Source of the DNA: Tiliqua scincoides
Taxonomy: Eukaryota > Chordata > Lepidosauria > Squamata > Scincidae
DNA: 64,000 nucleotides
Reading direction: 5' to 3'
Assembly: GCF_035046505.1 (NCBI RefSeq)
Contig: NC_089822.1
Span: 217,492,419 to 217,556,418, forward strand
The notes under the pieces are model-generated. The model was not told the origin of the DNA. It did no database searches and saw nothing but the letters and a program-made list of their open reading frames with translations. The position numbers were made by a program, and so were the translations under genes. Shown one piece after another: positions 42,955 to 53,600 of this stretch. Positions within the stretch are counted from its first letter, which is position 1. Every line of letters begins with the position of its first letter.

Positions 42955-43419
42955 CAGGGTTGTCCAAAGTTTTTGGCAGGAGGGCCACATCGTCTCTCTG
43001 ACACTGTGACGGGGGCCGGGGGACAAAAAGAATTAATTTATATTTCAAATTTGAATAAATTTACATACATTTACATAAATGAATATATTAAAAATGAACT
43101 TATATGAATGAATGAAGGTCTTGCAATTGCTCAAGGCCTATAAAAGGCCTTGCACAAAGCAAGACCAGCCTTTCCTTTTCTGCTGCTACTGCATCACAGA
43201 TGTGAAACAGCAAGCAGTGGAGGGAGCCCTCATCCCACAGCCCACGCAAGAGGTCAATCAGTTGCCCTCACGCTGGGAGCAGTTGCATTGGGCCAGTGTG
43301 GGCTCCAACAAATCACCGGAGGGCCAGAGGCTCATTGTAGACTGGGAGCGCCCTGAGGGCCGCATTGAGAAGCCTTGAGGGCCGCAAGTGGCCCCAGGGC
43401 CGGGGTTTGGGCACCCCTG
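42955..43419. mobile_element. hAT (Charlie-like) MITE with 8-bp duplication
   Basis: It runs from CAGGGTTGTCCAAAGTTTTT to GGGTTTGGGCACCCCTG and is flanked by CTATAGAC at 42947-42954 and 43420-43427. It has the same length (465 bp) as the copy at 42086, in the opposite orientation. Confidence 0.92.
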
Positions 43420-43706
43420 CTATAGACTTACATTAGATAGTGAAACGAGAGGTAAAAGAGGGAGGGAATGGAGGCACAAGAAAAGCAGAGATGAACGTTT
43501 TAGTTGAAGATACTTACATAGGGAATGGGGATCAAAGCATAGTTGGCTGAAAAATAAGAGTACTTGAGGAGAGCTATATTAAACTTGTACTGCTTTAATG
43601 CTGTGGACTACATTGGAATGGATACATATGAAAACTCTTTTTGCAGTGGCAGAGTAGAATGTGATTGAGCACATGGTGAATACACTATTTTACCAAATTA
43701 CTCTGA

Positions 43707-43875
43707 AGGCCCAGCCCTATCCAACTTTCTAGTACTGATGCAGCTGTGCCAATAGGGTATGCACTGCATTCTGAGGTGATTGTGTGGCAGTCACAGAGGC
43801 CTCCTCAAGGTAAGAGAACATTTGTTTCCTTACCTTGGGGCAGCATCAGCACTGGAAAGTTGGATAGGATTGGCC
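43707..43875. mobile_element. Harbinger-like MITE family A
   Basis: The ends are AGGCCCAGCCCTATCCAACT and AAAGTTGGATAGGATTGGCC. Confidence 0.72.
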
Positions 43876-44109
43876 CTACAAAGACAAAAAAAAAAAATTA
43901 GGCCAGTGTGAGTTGACTAGAAATCCCAAACAAGGCCATCTAGGAATTGGAGGACATGGTTCAGCCTTGTAAACAGCTATTTGTTTGGTTGTTTGTGATG
44001 AGTAACAACTCTCCTAACAACTATGAAGGAAAGCTGTAAATTTTTTTCTTCTGTCCTACAAATGACTAACATAAATAACCGATTGCATAGGTAGGTGACT
44101 GTATAAAAT

Positions 44110-44426
44110 ATGTTGAGGGTCAGCAGGCTGGGCAAAGGGGCAGGGGCAGAACAGGGCTGTATCATAGGCGGAGAGGGAGTGGCAACTGTCCTGGGCAACT
44201 TGTGCTGGATGCTATCTCCTCCAGAGCGATCCAACAGGCCCCTGTTGACTCCTTGGACTTGCACCAGCTAAAGAACTGGCTCAGGTCTGAGGAGACCCAT
44301 TGGCAGTCTAAGGGCTTATTTTTCCCTTTCCCCTCCTGATCAGTCCCCTCCCCACCATAGCATGCAGCGCAGTCCTTTGTTGCGCGGCTGCATGTTATGG
44401 CAGGAAAACTATAGAATTGGGCTGTG
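44110..44426. mobile_element. Harbinger-like long MITE, diverged
   Basis: The right end TAGAATTGGGCTGTGAAC and a body with CTTGGACTTGCACCAGCT match the long family. The left end is not clear. Confidence 0.45.
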
Positions 44427-44859
44427 AACCTACTGAACTATGTACTTTCTCAAAAGATCTCAAAAGTTTAAAGGAGATGCAGGAGGGTGCCTCAGTGAGA
44501 GAGGAAAATGCTGAAAAACAAGCAGTTGGGAAAACTTAGGAGTCATCAGTTAAGGAGCATTGACAAGACTTCTAATCACCTTCTTTAAGTAGGTAACAAC
44601 AGTGGTGGTAGAATGGATACTCTCATCTGTTGTGTGGAATTATGGGATAAATCAAAGAGCTCTCTCTACAGACTCACTGTCTCATACAGAATAAATCAAA
44701 GGGGTTCCCTAGAATGGAAATCCCTGGGATACTGAGAGTTTAACTTACCCAATGGTGGAATCCAGGAGCTCGTGGGGTGCTGATGGAATGGAAGAGTGTT
44801 GAGGCCAGGGCAGCTGAGCAGCGGGGGGTGAGTTGCTAACTTGAATGTAGGGGTGACTC

Positions 44860-44936
44860 ATAAGAACAACCCCTCTGGATCAGGCCATAGACCCATCTAG
44901 TCCAGCTTCCTGTATCTCACAGCGGCCCACCAAATA
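44860..44936 (-). mobile_element. CR1 LINE 3' tail
   Basis: It contains CATAGACCCATCTAGTCCAG and CTTCCTGTATCTCACAGCGG. Confidence 0.8.
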
Positions 44937-45435
44937 CGCTTACAGTACTGTTCCTGGGAGAGGGGAAGATGCCATCCCAACACTACAGTGCATCAATACA
45001 TGTCCTGATCTCTTCCTAGCCAACACCCCAGCCCAGCAAGTGCAATTCCTAGGGGTGATGTGGCTGGTAATAAGGCTTATTTTGAGTGAGGGGAGCAGCA
45101 AAACAGGCCTCTGGCATCTGTTTTGTTCACAGTGATGACATGTGACCTGGAAATCCTGTGGTGAATACATTGCTAATGATGCTGTTGTCTCTTCATTTCT
45201 TAGGTCCTGTATAGTACAGATTTTGCATCCCAGTCTGGACTCTTCATGATTCATGAATCACACTGCCAAAGCTGATTCCCCTGAGATGAAATATGCAGGA
45301 ACAGATGTTTGATGCACTTTACACCCACAGATGACCACAATGCTACCCAACCCATGGGTGAACAAGACCTGGTGCTTGTGGACTTGCATGGTTGTTATTG
45401 GATGGAGGGCCTGTATGGTATTTGGCCAAGGACTA

Positions 45436-45578
45436 AATGGGGCAAATGGGGCATGCACTGCATCCTTTGGTGGGAAGGCAGTCAGAGGCCTCCGCAAGGT
45501 ATGGGAACATTTGTTGCCTTACCTTAGGGTTGCATTGCAGCTGCACCAGTGCTAGAAAGTTGGATAGGATTGGGCCCT
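45436..45578. mobile_element. Harbinger-like MITE family A, left-truncated
   Basis: It contains GGGCATGCACTGCATCCTTT and ends AAAGTTGGATAGGATTGGGC. Confidence 0.7.
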
Positions 45579-45579
45579 C

Positions 45580-45755
45580 AGCCAAGTCTGACTCTTGGTT
45601 ACTTTACAGATGAGAGCTCTCCATGCTTCCCTAGCAAGCACAACTTCTTTCAATTGTTGGATGTTCATCTTAGTATCTGTTTTGATGGTGTCGAACCAGT
45701 GTGTTCTTTGTCTGCCCCTTCTTGTTCCACAGACATTCCCTAGCATCTTTGCCTT
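45580..45755 (-). mobile_element. RTE/BovB-like LINE 3' fragment
   Basis: On the minus strand the frame reads GRQRTHWFDTIKTDTKMNIQ, then QLKEVVLAREAWRALICKVT and KSQT, like the C-terminus of BovB/RTE ORFs (REAWRAAVHGVAKSRTRLSD in cattle). It is a short 3' piece. Confidence 0.7.
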
Positions 45756-45894
45756 AGAACATAAGAACATAAGAACAGCCCCACTGGATCAGGCCATAGG
45801 CCCATCTAGTCCAGCTTCCTGTATCTCACAGCGGCCCACCAAATGCCCCAGGGAGCACACCAGATAACAAGAGACCTCATCCTGGTGCCCTCCC
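45756..45894 (-). mobile_element. CR1 LINE 3' tail
   Basis: It repeats AGAACATAAGAACAGCCCCA and TCTAGTCCAGCTTCCTGTAT, inserted directly beside the RTE fragment. Confidence 0.82.
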
Positions 45895-46265
45895 ACCTAC
45901 TTTAGCAGAAAAAAGGTTGGGAACCACTGACCTAGTATGACTGATAGCCATTCGTGTGTGAATGAAATGAAAGCAGTGCATTCTAGGCCAATCTGCTCAT
46001 TTTGTGCCTGTTGGATCAACAAAGTCTCTAAAGAACAAAATCTGCAGTTACTTGCAGAACTCACCATTTGGGGAATGAATCTTCCCACACTGTCCAGTGT
46101 ATTGCTGTACCTTCTTTCATCTGTTCAAATCAGTTTCTTCAGTAGCTAACCTTGACTTCTACTATTATGTGGGGGGAAAACTATTACCTTCTTCCACTTT
46201 CTCTTTACAATGCATATTTTTAACTCTCTATGATATCCACCTTCACTATCTTTTTTCTAAATTAA

Positions 46266-46355
46266 CAGTGCAAGCCTGTACATGTTTTCTGGGAAGTAAG
46301 TCCCACTACTTTCAGTGGGGCTTACTGCTAGGTAAGTATGCATAGGATAGCAGTT
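46266..46355. mobile_element. Harbinger-like MITE family D
   Basis: It contains GGAAGTAAGTCCCACTACTT and AGTGGGGCTTACTGCTAGG. Confidence 0.65.
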
Positions 46356-46357
46356 GA

Positions 46358-46534
46358 GGGGCCCAATCCAATTTTCCAGAGCCGATGCAGCCATGCCAAA
46401 GAGGCATGCACTGTATCCTGTGGGGGGGGGGGGTATCATGGAGGCCTCCTCCAGGTAAGGGAACATTTGTTCCCATTCCTCAAGGCTGCATTGCAGCTGC
46501 ACAGGCACTGGAAAGTTGGATAGGATTGGGCCCC
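46358..46534. mobile_element. Harbinger-like MITE family A
   Basis: It begins GGGGCCCAATCCAATTTTCC and ends GAAAGTTGGATAGGATTGGG, with a G-run inside. Confidence 0.75.
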
Positions 46535-46732
46535 AAGTCATTTACAGTTTCCCAAAATGGTAGCTAAAATATGTTGAACCAATGAGCTGTGTCGCCATTA
46601 AGTCAGTGCAGAGGGTGGTTGGGAGGTGGGGGTGTGTGGACAAGGGCATGAAGCTGGAGAAACAGGCAGAAACCCTGGAGGATTAAGGCCGGAAAGGGGA
46701 GTAGTATTGGTAGCAGAGGCACCGCTAATACC

Positions 46733-47925
46733 TGGAGTATTGTGTCCAGTTCTGGTCACCACAACTCAAAAAGGACATAATGAATGGAAAAAGTGCAAAA
46801 GAGAGCTACTAAGGGCGCAATCCAAACCCGCGCTGGAGCAGGTAAGCCAGGAGGCTTCTGCTGTATCTAACATGGGTTTGCAGCGAGCAGCGGCTCAGCC
46901 ACGGGCAAGGGGAAGCTCTTCCCCTTATCTGTGGGTAAGGGCTGCGCACCCCTATGGGTCTCCTCAGACCTGCGCCACCTCTGGAGGTGGTGCAAGTCCG
47001 AGGAGAGCAGAGCAGCTTGAAGTCGCTCCGCTTGCCCTGGGGACGGGGGTTGGGATCTGGCATAACCGCCAAGTCCCAGCCCCACCCCCGGCTCCCTGCA
47101 TGCCCACCCCTGGGCCCGCCCTCCCCCACCCAGTAACACCCCCTCCTGCCCCCTCCCCATGCCCCCCCACACCTACCTTTGCTGCTTGTGTCGGCGCACT
47201 TGCGGCAGCGTGGGAGCCGCAGCAGAGGCTTCTGCCTCCATCAGCGCATCTGAATCCACTGACGTGGCTCCCACTCACGGAGGCACAAACATGCTTTACG
47301 GCACGTTTGTGACCCTCCAGGGCCACCTATGCCAGCATAACTGCCAGTTAGGATTGCGTCCTAAGATGATTACTGGGCTGGGGCACCTTCCTTATGAGGA
47401 AAGGCCACAGCGTTTGGGCCTCTTCAGCCTAGAAAAGAGACGCCTGAGGGGGGATATGATTGAAACATACAAAATTATGCATGGGAAGGATAGAGTGGAT
47501 AGAGAGATGCTCTTTTCCCTCTCACACAACACCAGAACTAGGGGACATCGACTAAAATGGAGTGTTGGGAGAGTTAAGACAGACAAAAGAAAATATTTCT
47601 TTACTCAGCATGTAGCTGGTCTGTGGAACTCCTTGCCACAGCATGTGGTGATGGCATCTGGCCTAGATGCCTTTAAAAGTGGATTGGACAAATTTCTGGA
47701 AGAAAAATCCATCAGGGGTTACAAGCCATGATGCATATGTGCAACCTCCTGATTTTAGAAATGGGTTATTGTCAGAATGCCAGATGCAAGGAAGGGCACC
47801 AGGATGCAGGTCTCTTGTTGTCTTGTGTGCCCCCTGGGGCATTTGGTGGGCCACTGTGAGATACAGGAAGCTGGACTAGATGGGCCTTTGGCCTGATCCA
47901 GCGGGGCTATTCTTATGTTCTTATC
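46733..47925 (+). mobile_element. CR1-type LINE 3' end, split by a Harbinger-like MITE
   Basis: The left part (46733-46812) reads GTGTCCAGTTCTGGTCACCA. The right part (47362-47925) encodes TGLGHLPYEERPQRLGLFSL and EKRRLRGDMIETYKIM and ends in the TTCTTATGTTCTTA tail. Removing 46813-47361 and one TAA gives AGAGCTACTAAGATGATTAC, as in the intact copy at 40.8 kb. Confidence 0.9.
46813..47361. mobile_element. Harbinger-like long MITE with TAA duplication, inside CR1
   Basis: The ends GGGCGCAATCC and GGATTGCGTCC agree at 10 of 11 inverted positions. TAA lies at 46810-46812 and 47362-47364. The host sequence is known from other CR1 copies, so the boundaries are exact. No transposase frame. Confidence 0.92.
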
Positions 47926-49204
47926 CTATCCCCCTTCCAGCCTTGATCTGCCTTCCAAAATCGCTGGTGCATGTTCTAGTAGACCCATCGCGACAGTGGA
48001 AGCTTACCCTTAGACATGGAAAGATGTCTGATTACCCAGAAGAAATCTCTTGGACACACACATACACACACCCTGCAGGATGTGGTACCGGCTCTGGTGG
48101 CTAGAGCCTACTTTCCTACTTTTATCCTGCTTTCCCTACAATTATTCATTTTATGCCAAGAAAATTGTTACCAATAACAATTGGTTGTTTTTGGTCTCAA
48201 ATGTTTTTTTCTTGCCAAAAATATTTAAAACATGGATAGAACATTAAAAATACTGGGAAAACCTGCACAATTCATGCTGAGAAGCAGTAGAATTATTACA
48301 CAGAAAAGATGTGCACCTAGCATTCATACCTAGACTGTACCCAGAATTGGCAGTCTTGACACATACTGTATTTATGAGATCATTCATAAATGGGAATAAT
48401 TGGGATTGCTGTTCATAAAGATTTGCTGTCTAGAAAAGTTAAGTCTCTTAAGTCTGCATTGACAGTTACAGATAAAACTGTTGTACGGTACTCAGTTGTC
48501 TGTGGTGGTGATATATAGACCACATTTATAATTTATTGACTTTACACTGGCCTTCTAGCAGCACAATTTAATGCATGGCTACTCGGAAGCATTTTGAGCT
48601 CAGTGGACATTACTACCAGAATTGTTGCTTAAATCTGAAATAATCTTGTAAATCCTGTAATTTGTTCTTTTTATGGAAAGGTTTTCCCACATTGGTTGTG
48701 ATCCTTATGCACACTAACTCAAGGTTTGGGAGTAGTAATTTTTCTGGGATTCTACCCATTATTGCTTGCTTAAACATCCAATCAGATTTGAACTAAGAAC
48801 TTTATTAGATTACAAGGACTTTATTTTACTTTATTTGAACTAAGGACTTATATCAGATTACAAGGACTTTATTTATGTAAATATACTGGAGCTTTCCCCT
48901 GAGTAGTACAGCTGTGCTGGGTAAATAGTACACTATTTTCAGTGTGCCAAAGGGGAAAGCAGGTGAAGGCCCTCTGGTCCACACACAGCTTATTTGCTTT
49001 GAATTCGTTGTTTTCTGTAGAAGCAAGGCTGACTTACAGCTATAAATCCTGGATACCATCTGTCATCATGCACAATATATATATTTTAAAGTTTAACTTA
49101 TCCAATGCCAAAACTTCTGGCTAGGAAACACATTTAAAATAACAGAACATTTAGGCAGGACATGACAATTATAAAATCTTCCACATGTACCTCATCATAT
49201 TGTA

Positions 49205-49293
49205 AGGAATGTTGAAATTGCGGGCCGTCTGGATTGGCACAGGGTCAGATTTGATGATCTTGTAGATCCCTTCCAAATCTGCGATTCTGCATT
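49205..49293 (+). mobile_element. CR1-like LINE 3' end fragment
   Basis: GATGATCTTGTAGATCCCTT and CCAAATCTGCGATTCTGCAT match the end of CR1-type elements. Confidence 0.6.
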
Positions 49294-49579
49294 AACTATA
49301 GGCTCCAAAATGCTTTGCTCAGGTTGTGGCAGGTCTCCTGGGGACCAGCAATAGGGGAACAGCCACTATGATAATTTTCTGCATGTACAGTATTTGATGT
49401 TACAGGGTGGTCTGCAGAAAGAAGAAATCATGATGGAACATAAGGGAGAAGAGGTCATTTTATGCATTGGCAAACCACAACTGTTGAAGTGGATTCCTAG
49501 AATTGATCTGCTGATGATGCCATACTAATTAAACAAGACATAAGGATAAAGGTCCAAGTGGCTTTCAAAAGAACATTAT

Positions 49580-49759
49580 GGCCCAAATCCTAACCAACTT
49601 TCTAGCACTGGCATAGCTGTGCCAATGGGACATGTGTTGAATCCTGCATTGGGTGGCACTCACAGAGCTCTCTTCAAAGTAAGGGAATGTTTGCTCCCTT
49701 ACCTCGGAGCTGCATCGCCCTTATGTCAGTACTGGAACGTGGGTTAGGATTACACCCTA
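49580..49759. mobile_element. Harbinger-like MITE family A
   Basis: The ends are GGCCCAAATCCTAACCAACT and GTGGGTTAGGATTACACCC. Confidence 0.72.
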
Positions 49760-49844
49760 AGAAGTTTAAACTAAAATGTCACCACTCAAGTGGACTGCTG
49801 CCATTAGGCGCTGGAAACACTGGGGTAAAAAATTCTAAATTCTG

Positions 49845-50052
49845 ATTTTCAACCTTTGTTATCTCATGGCACACTGACAAGGTACTAAAATTGCCAAGGC
49901 ACACCTTCAGTCTTTTGACAATTGACAAGGCACACCATGCTGTTGGTGAGCAGCTCACATCTCCCAATGGCCCTACTAATAAATGTCCCTTCCTCAAACT
50001 TCCACATCCACAGCACACCAGCGTGCCAGGGCACAGTGGTTGAAAATGACTG
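49845..50052. mobile_element. hAT-like MITE (GTGGTTGAAAAT family)
   Basis: Inverted ends TTTTCAACC and GGTTGAAAA enclose GGCACACTGACAAGGTACTA. It is the same family as 52043-52271 in the other orientation. Confidence 0.65.
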
Positions 50053-50106
50053 ATATGCACACTCCTCTGTGTGTGTGTGTGTGAGAGAGAGAAATACTCT
50101 ACAGCC

Positions 50107-50192
50107 TAACAGCCCAATCCTATCCACACTTTCCTGGGAGTAAGCCCCATTGACTATAATGAGGCTTACTTCCGAGTAGACACGCATAGCTC
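50107..50192. mobile_element. Harbinger-like MITE family D
   Basis: CAGCCCAATCCTATCCACAC, then TGGGAGTAAGCCCCATTGAC. It lies only about 350 bp upstream of IL17RB. Confidence 0.7.
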
Positions 50193-50448
50193 AAAGAAGG
50201 CTACATCTTAAGTGGTGGCTTTATTTCAACACGTGCTACCTGCATCAACCAGCTAAGCTAAGAGATGGCAGCTGCAGCAGTCTCCAGTAGCAGAAGGCCA
50301 AGGACTTGGGGAGCCTGTAGGAAGACTCTCTGAAGCCCTTGCCTCCACTTGGCCCTCCTCCAAGACGTCCTTGTTTGCCGGGCTGCCTGCAACCCACGAG
50401 CCAGTGGCTGGCTGGCGAAGGTGATCGAGAAGCAGCGCGCGGAGGAGG

Positions 50449-50455
50449 TATAAAT
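50449..50455 (+). promoter_or_regulatory. IL17RB: TATA box, candidate IL17RB core promoter
   Basis: TATAAAT lies in a GC-rich stretch (about 50.24-50.62 kb) 82 bp before the IL17RB ATG, so a start site near 50480 is expected. A kappaB-like GAGACTTTCC is at 50487-50496, one base off the classic site. In mammals CHDH and IL17RB start very close together and point apart, so the same stretch may also drive CHDH. Confidence 0.6.
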
Positions 50456-50536
50456 GGGCGGCGGGGGCAGCCAGGAGGCGCCAGTCGAGACTTTCCAGGA
50501 AGGCGGCAGCATCGCCCCACCGCGGACGGAAAGAGC

Positions 50537-50611
50537 ATGAACGCGGCGACGGGGTGGATGCTGCTGGGTATGTTGATGCGCGGCTGCAGCTCTCGGGGAG
50601 AGGCTCCGCAG
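50537..50611 (+). CDS. IL17RB: IL17RB exon 1, signal peptide
   Basis: The ATG at 50537 opens 25 codons (MNAATGWMLLGMLMRGCSSR GEAPQ) ending exactly at CAG before GTAAGG. The hydrophobic part WMLLGMLM is short, so the signal peptide is weak but in the right place. A TATAAAT box lies 82 bp upstream. The start fits the exon phase needed by exon 2. Confidence 0.85.
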
Positions 50612-53600
50612 GTAAGGGGCACCTCCTTCAGAAGCGATCAGGCCTCTGTGGGTCTCTCTTGGCCACGTTGTGGGTTGCTGCTTTCGTTCCACGCTTGGCA
50701 AAGGCAGAAGTTCAACAGGCTTTGCCAAGGCTGTAGCTCCTGAATTTCTGCCTGGAGTGTGGCTGTTCAAAGGCTCTGTCACTGAAAGGTAGTAGTCCTG
50801 CTGGGGTCTGAAGATTTTTCAGGCTCGCACTGGGGCCCATGGATGTCTGACTGGTATTTGTTAAAGTGCCAGAGCTGATGAGATGGTGTGGATTTGCTGT
50901 GCTGCCCTCCCAGAAACTTTTACCTTCCTTAAGGTAACTTGAAGGCGGTTGGCTTTTGATAGGCAGCAACTCGTGCTCTCCTCTAATCAACTGAGTATTT
51001 GGGGAGGAAATGGGTCAATGCTCAGAAGCACTTTGTGGTAGATCCTTACTCTCAAGTAATAGAACTTTTAGCGCATGTGCCCTGACCAGATTTGCGCATG
51101 GCAGAGTTGTTCACTATTAAAGTGAACAAAGGCAGGGATGCTTGTGCAGCAAAAGTGTTTGCTTGTAGGCAACTTTTGCCTGTCTTATTTGTCAAGTAGC
51201 AGCCACTGGTGGAGGACACAGTGGTTAGAGTGTTGGGCTAGGTGGAAGGGATTTGGGTTAAAGTCCCTACTTGGCCATGAAGTGTACTAGGTGAGTATCT
51301 TTCACTCTAACTCTAACCTACCTCACAGGGTTATTGTGAGACTGGATGGGAGAACAACACACACAGTCCTGAACTACTTAGAGGAAAGGTGGGGTAGAAA
51401 GAACTACCCTTTTCTGTAACTACTTACATGCATATATAGCATTCTGAAGGGTGTGAGTGGTTTCTGGGATTGAAAAAAAAAAATGGTGGGGCCCAGTACA
51501 TTTTTTTTTCTGGGTTGTTGGTATGATGGTGGCGGTTTTCTATGCCAGATGGTATTTCTCTGAATTGAGAACAAATTGCTGGCTATTTAATTTTAATAAA
51601 ATCTGTGTTTAATTCCTGCATGTTCATTCATGCAGAAGTTTTGATAGTCAAGATTTGGGTGCCTTTTCTAACAAAAACAGCACCCTATCAAATGTTGCTG
51701 CTTCTGAGCAACATTCTGAATGTGTTGTGAGCAACAGACTTCTCTTTCTTGCAGGTTGATTATGACAGACATGAATGTTCAATGGGTTGGTTGTCAAAAA
51801 TGGTACATTTCAATGGTATGAGACCTTCTCAGGAAAGTTCCCCTGTTTGGGATCAAGAAGTAATTTCTCCCACAGGACCGATTCAAGGGGTCTTTCAGTT
51901 ACTTTCTTCCACCTCACAGAATGTATTCTATTCAGATCTTGATAAGGTATCTGCAGAAAGAGGAGAAGGGGGGGGGGGTAAAGGAATCTATTTCCTGTGG
52001 CCACCCTGGAAGATTTCAAGCTGGTAGATCTAGCCTTTAGGGCAGCAATTTTCAACCACTGTGCCATGGCACACTGGTGTGCCACAGAGGGTCTGCAGGT
52101 ATGTCATAGGAATTTTGGGAGAGTCATTTATTAGTAGGGTAGTTGGGGATTTGAGCCCCCTACCGGCAGCGTAGTGTGCCTTGTCAATGATTAAAAAAAC
52201 TGGTGGTGTGTCTTGACAATTTTAGCACCTTATCTGTGTGCCATGAGATGAAAAAGATTGAAAATTGCTGCTTTAGGGAGAGGAGATTGTTGTACCACTA
52301 CCCCCAAGGGGCAGTGCCAGTTGGCAGACAGGTGTGGGTTTTAGTCCAGTGCCACTGAGTCAATCAGCAACACTAGAGATGGAAGGTTCAGAGCAGGGGT
52401 GCCCAAACCCCGGCCCTGGGGCTACTTGTGGCCCTCGAAGGCTCCCAATCCAGCCCGCAGGGAGCCTCCAGTCTCCAATCAGCCTCTGGCCCTTTGGAGA
52501 CTTGCTGAAGCCCACACTGGCCCGACAGAACTGCTCTCAGCATGACAGTCAACTGTTTGACCTCTTGTGTGAGCTGTGGGATGAGGGCTCCCTCCACTGC
52601 TTGCTGTTTCATGTCTGTGCTGCAGCAGTGGCAGCAAAGGAAAGGCTGGCCTTCCTTTGTGCAAGGCCTTTTTTAGGCCTTGAGTTATTGCAAGACCTTC
52701 ATTCATTTATATAAGTTCTACCTCTAATATAGTCATTTATGTAAATTTATTCAAATTTAAAATGTAAATTAATTCTTTTTTTCCCTGGCCCTCGACACAG
52801 TGTCAGAGAGATGATGTGGTCTGCCTGCGAAAAAGTTTGGACACCCCTGGTAGGGCTGGTGATCTTTGCTAAAATACAATAAAAGCAAGCAATCTGAAAT
52901 TTAACTTATGCTCCAGGTCATGTTCTGTATAGAGGAGATGTCAGCACTTGGAAAGCTTTAGGTTTAATTGCTACTCAAGGAACTTTAGTGTGAACCATTG
53001 CTACTCAATGAACCTTTCCAAAGTGTTTCCTTGGTTGATCTAAAGGTGCAGGTAGGAGTATAGAAGGTGGTGCAGGAGGGCTGCTGCTTTGCAGCATGTA
53101 CTGCAAGGTACCATCTTGTCCCCTGTACTCTTCCAAATGTATACAAAACTAGTAGTTGACATGATCTAGAGATTTGGACTGAAGTTTCATCATTATTGGG
53201 GTGTATTTCTGGGGAAAACTCGCAGGTAGGAGAAGTAAGACTCTGCAGAGTCTCCCTTGTAACTATTCCTACCCCTGTGTTTCCCATGATCTTGGCACAT
53301 AAGAAGCTAGGACCACAGGTTTGATGGGTATACCTAGTTCTGCCCCATGAATAACTCTTGGCGTTTGTGATGGCGTGAATTGGTGGAAGCCTCTGTTGCT
53401 CCATGCCTGCCAAATTTGTGCTTCCTGCTTTGTGATTGTCACCGACTTGAGGTATGTAGACCAAACACCTTCCATTTGGTTTCCTATTTCATTGATCTGC
53501 ACTTCATTGGTGCTTATTTCAAAGAAACTGAATCTGAATTCCTGCTTTGTTGGTAATCTGTGCTTGTCATATGCAGTCTTTTGTTATTGTCCCAGTAATT

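Larger units (their letters stand above)
34945..50448. other. Presumed CHDH 5' intron(s), repeat-dense
   Basis: The splice acceptor before 34944 and the expected head-to-head promoter near 50.4 kb suggest this is intronic to CHDH, but I could not place the untranslated 5' exon. It is packed with MITEs, CR1 pieces, the HNRNPM pseudogene and a CpG-rich block. Some stretches (36.2-37.5, 48.2-49.5 kb) show little. Confidence 0.5.

Noticed and set aside
46626-47731. Two overlapping plus-strand open frames of 228 and 190 codons
   Set aside because: The first lies largely in the GC-rich Harbinger-like MITE. The second joins the MITE to CR1 coding remains. Neither is a host gene.
52985-53464. Minus-strand open frame of 159 codons in IL17RB intron 1
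   Set aside because: No family resemblance, no splice support and no start context. It could be an old retrocopy but I cannot support that.
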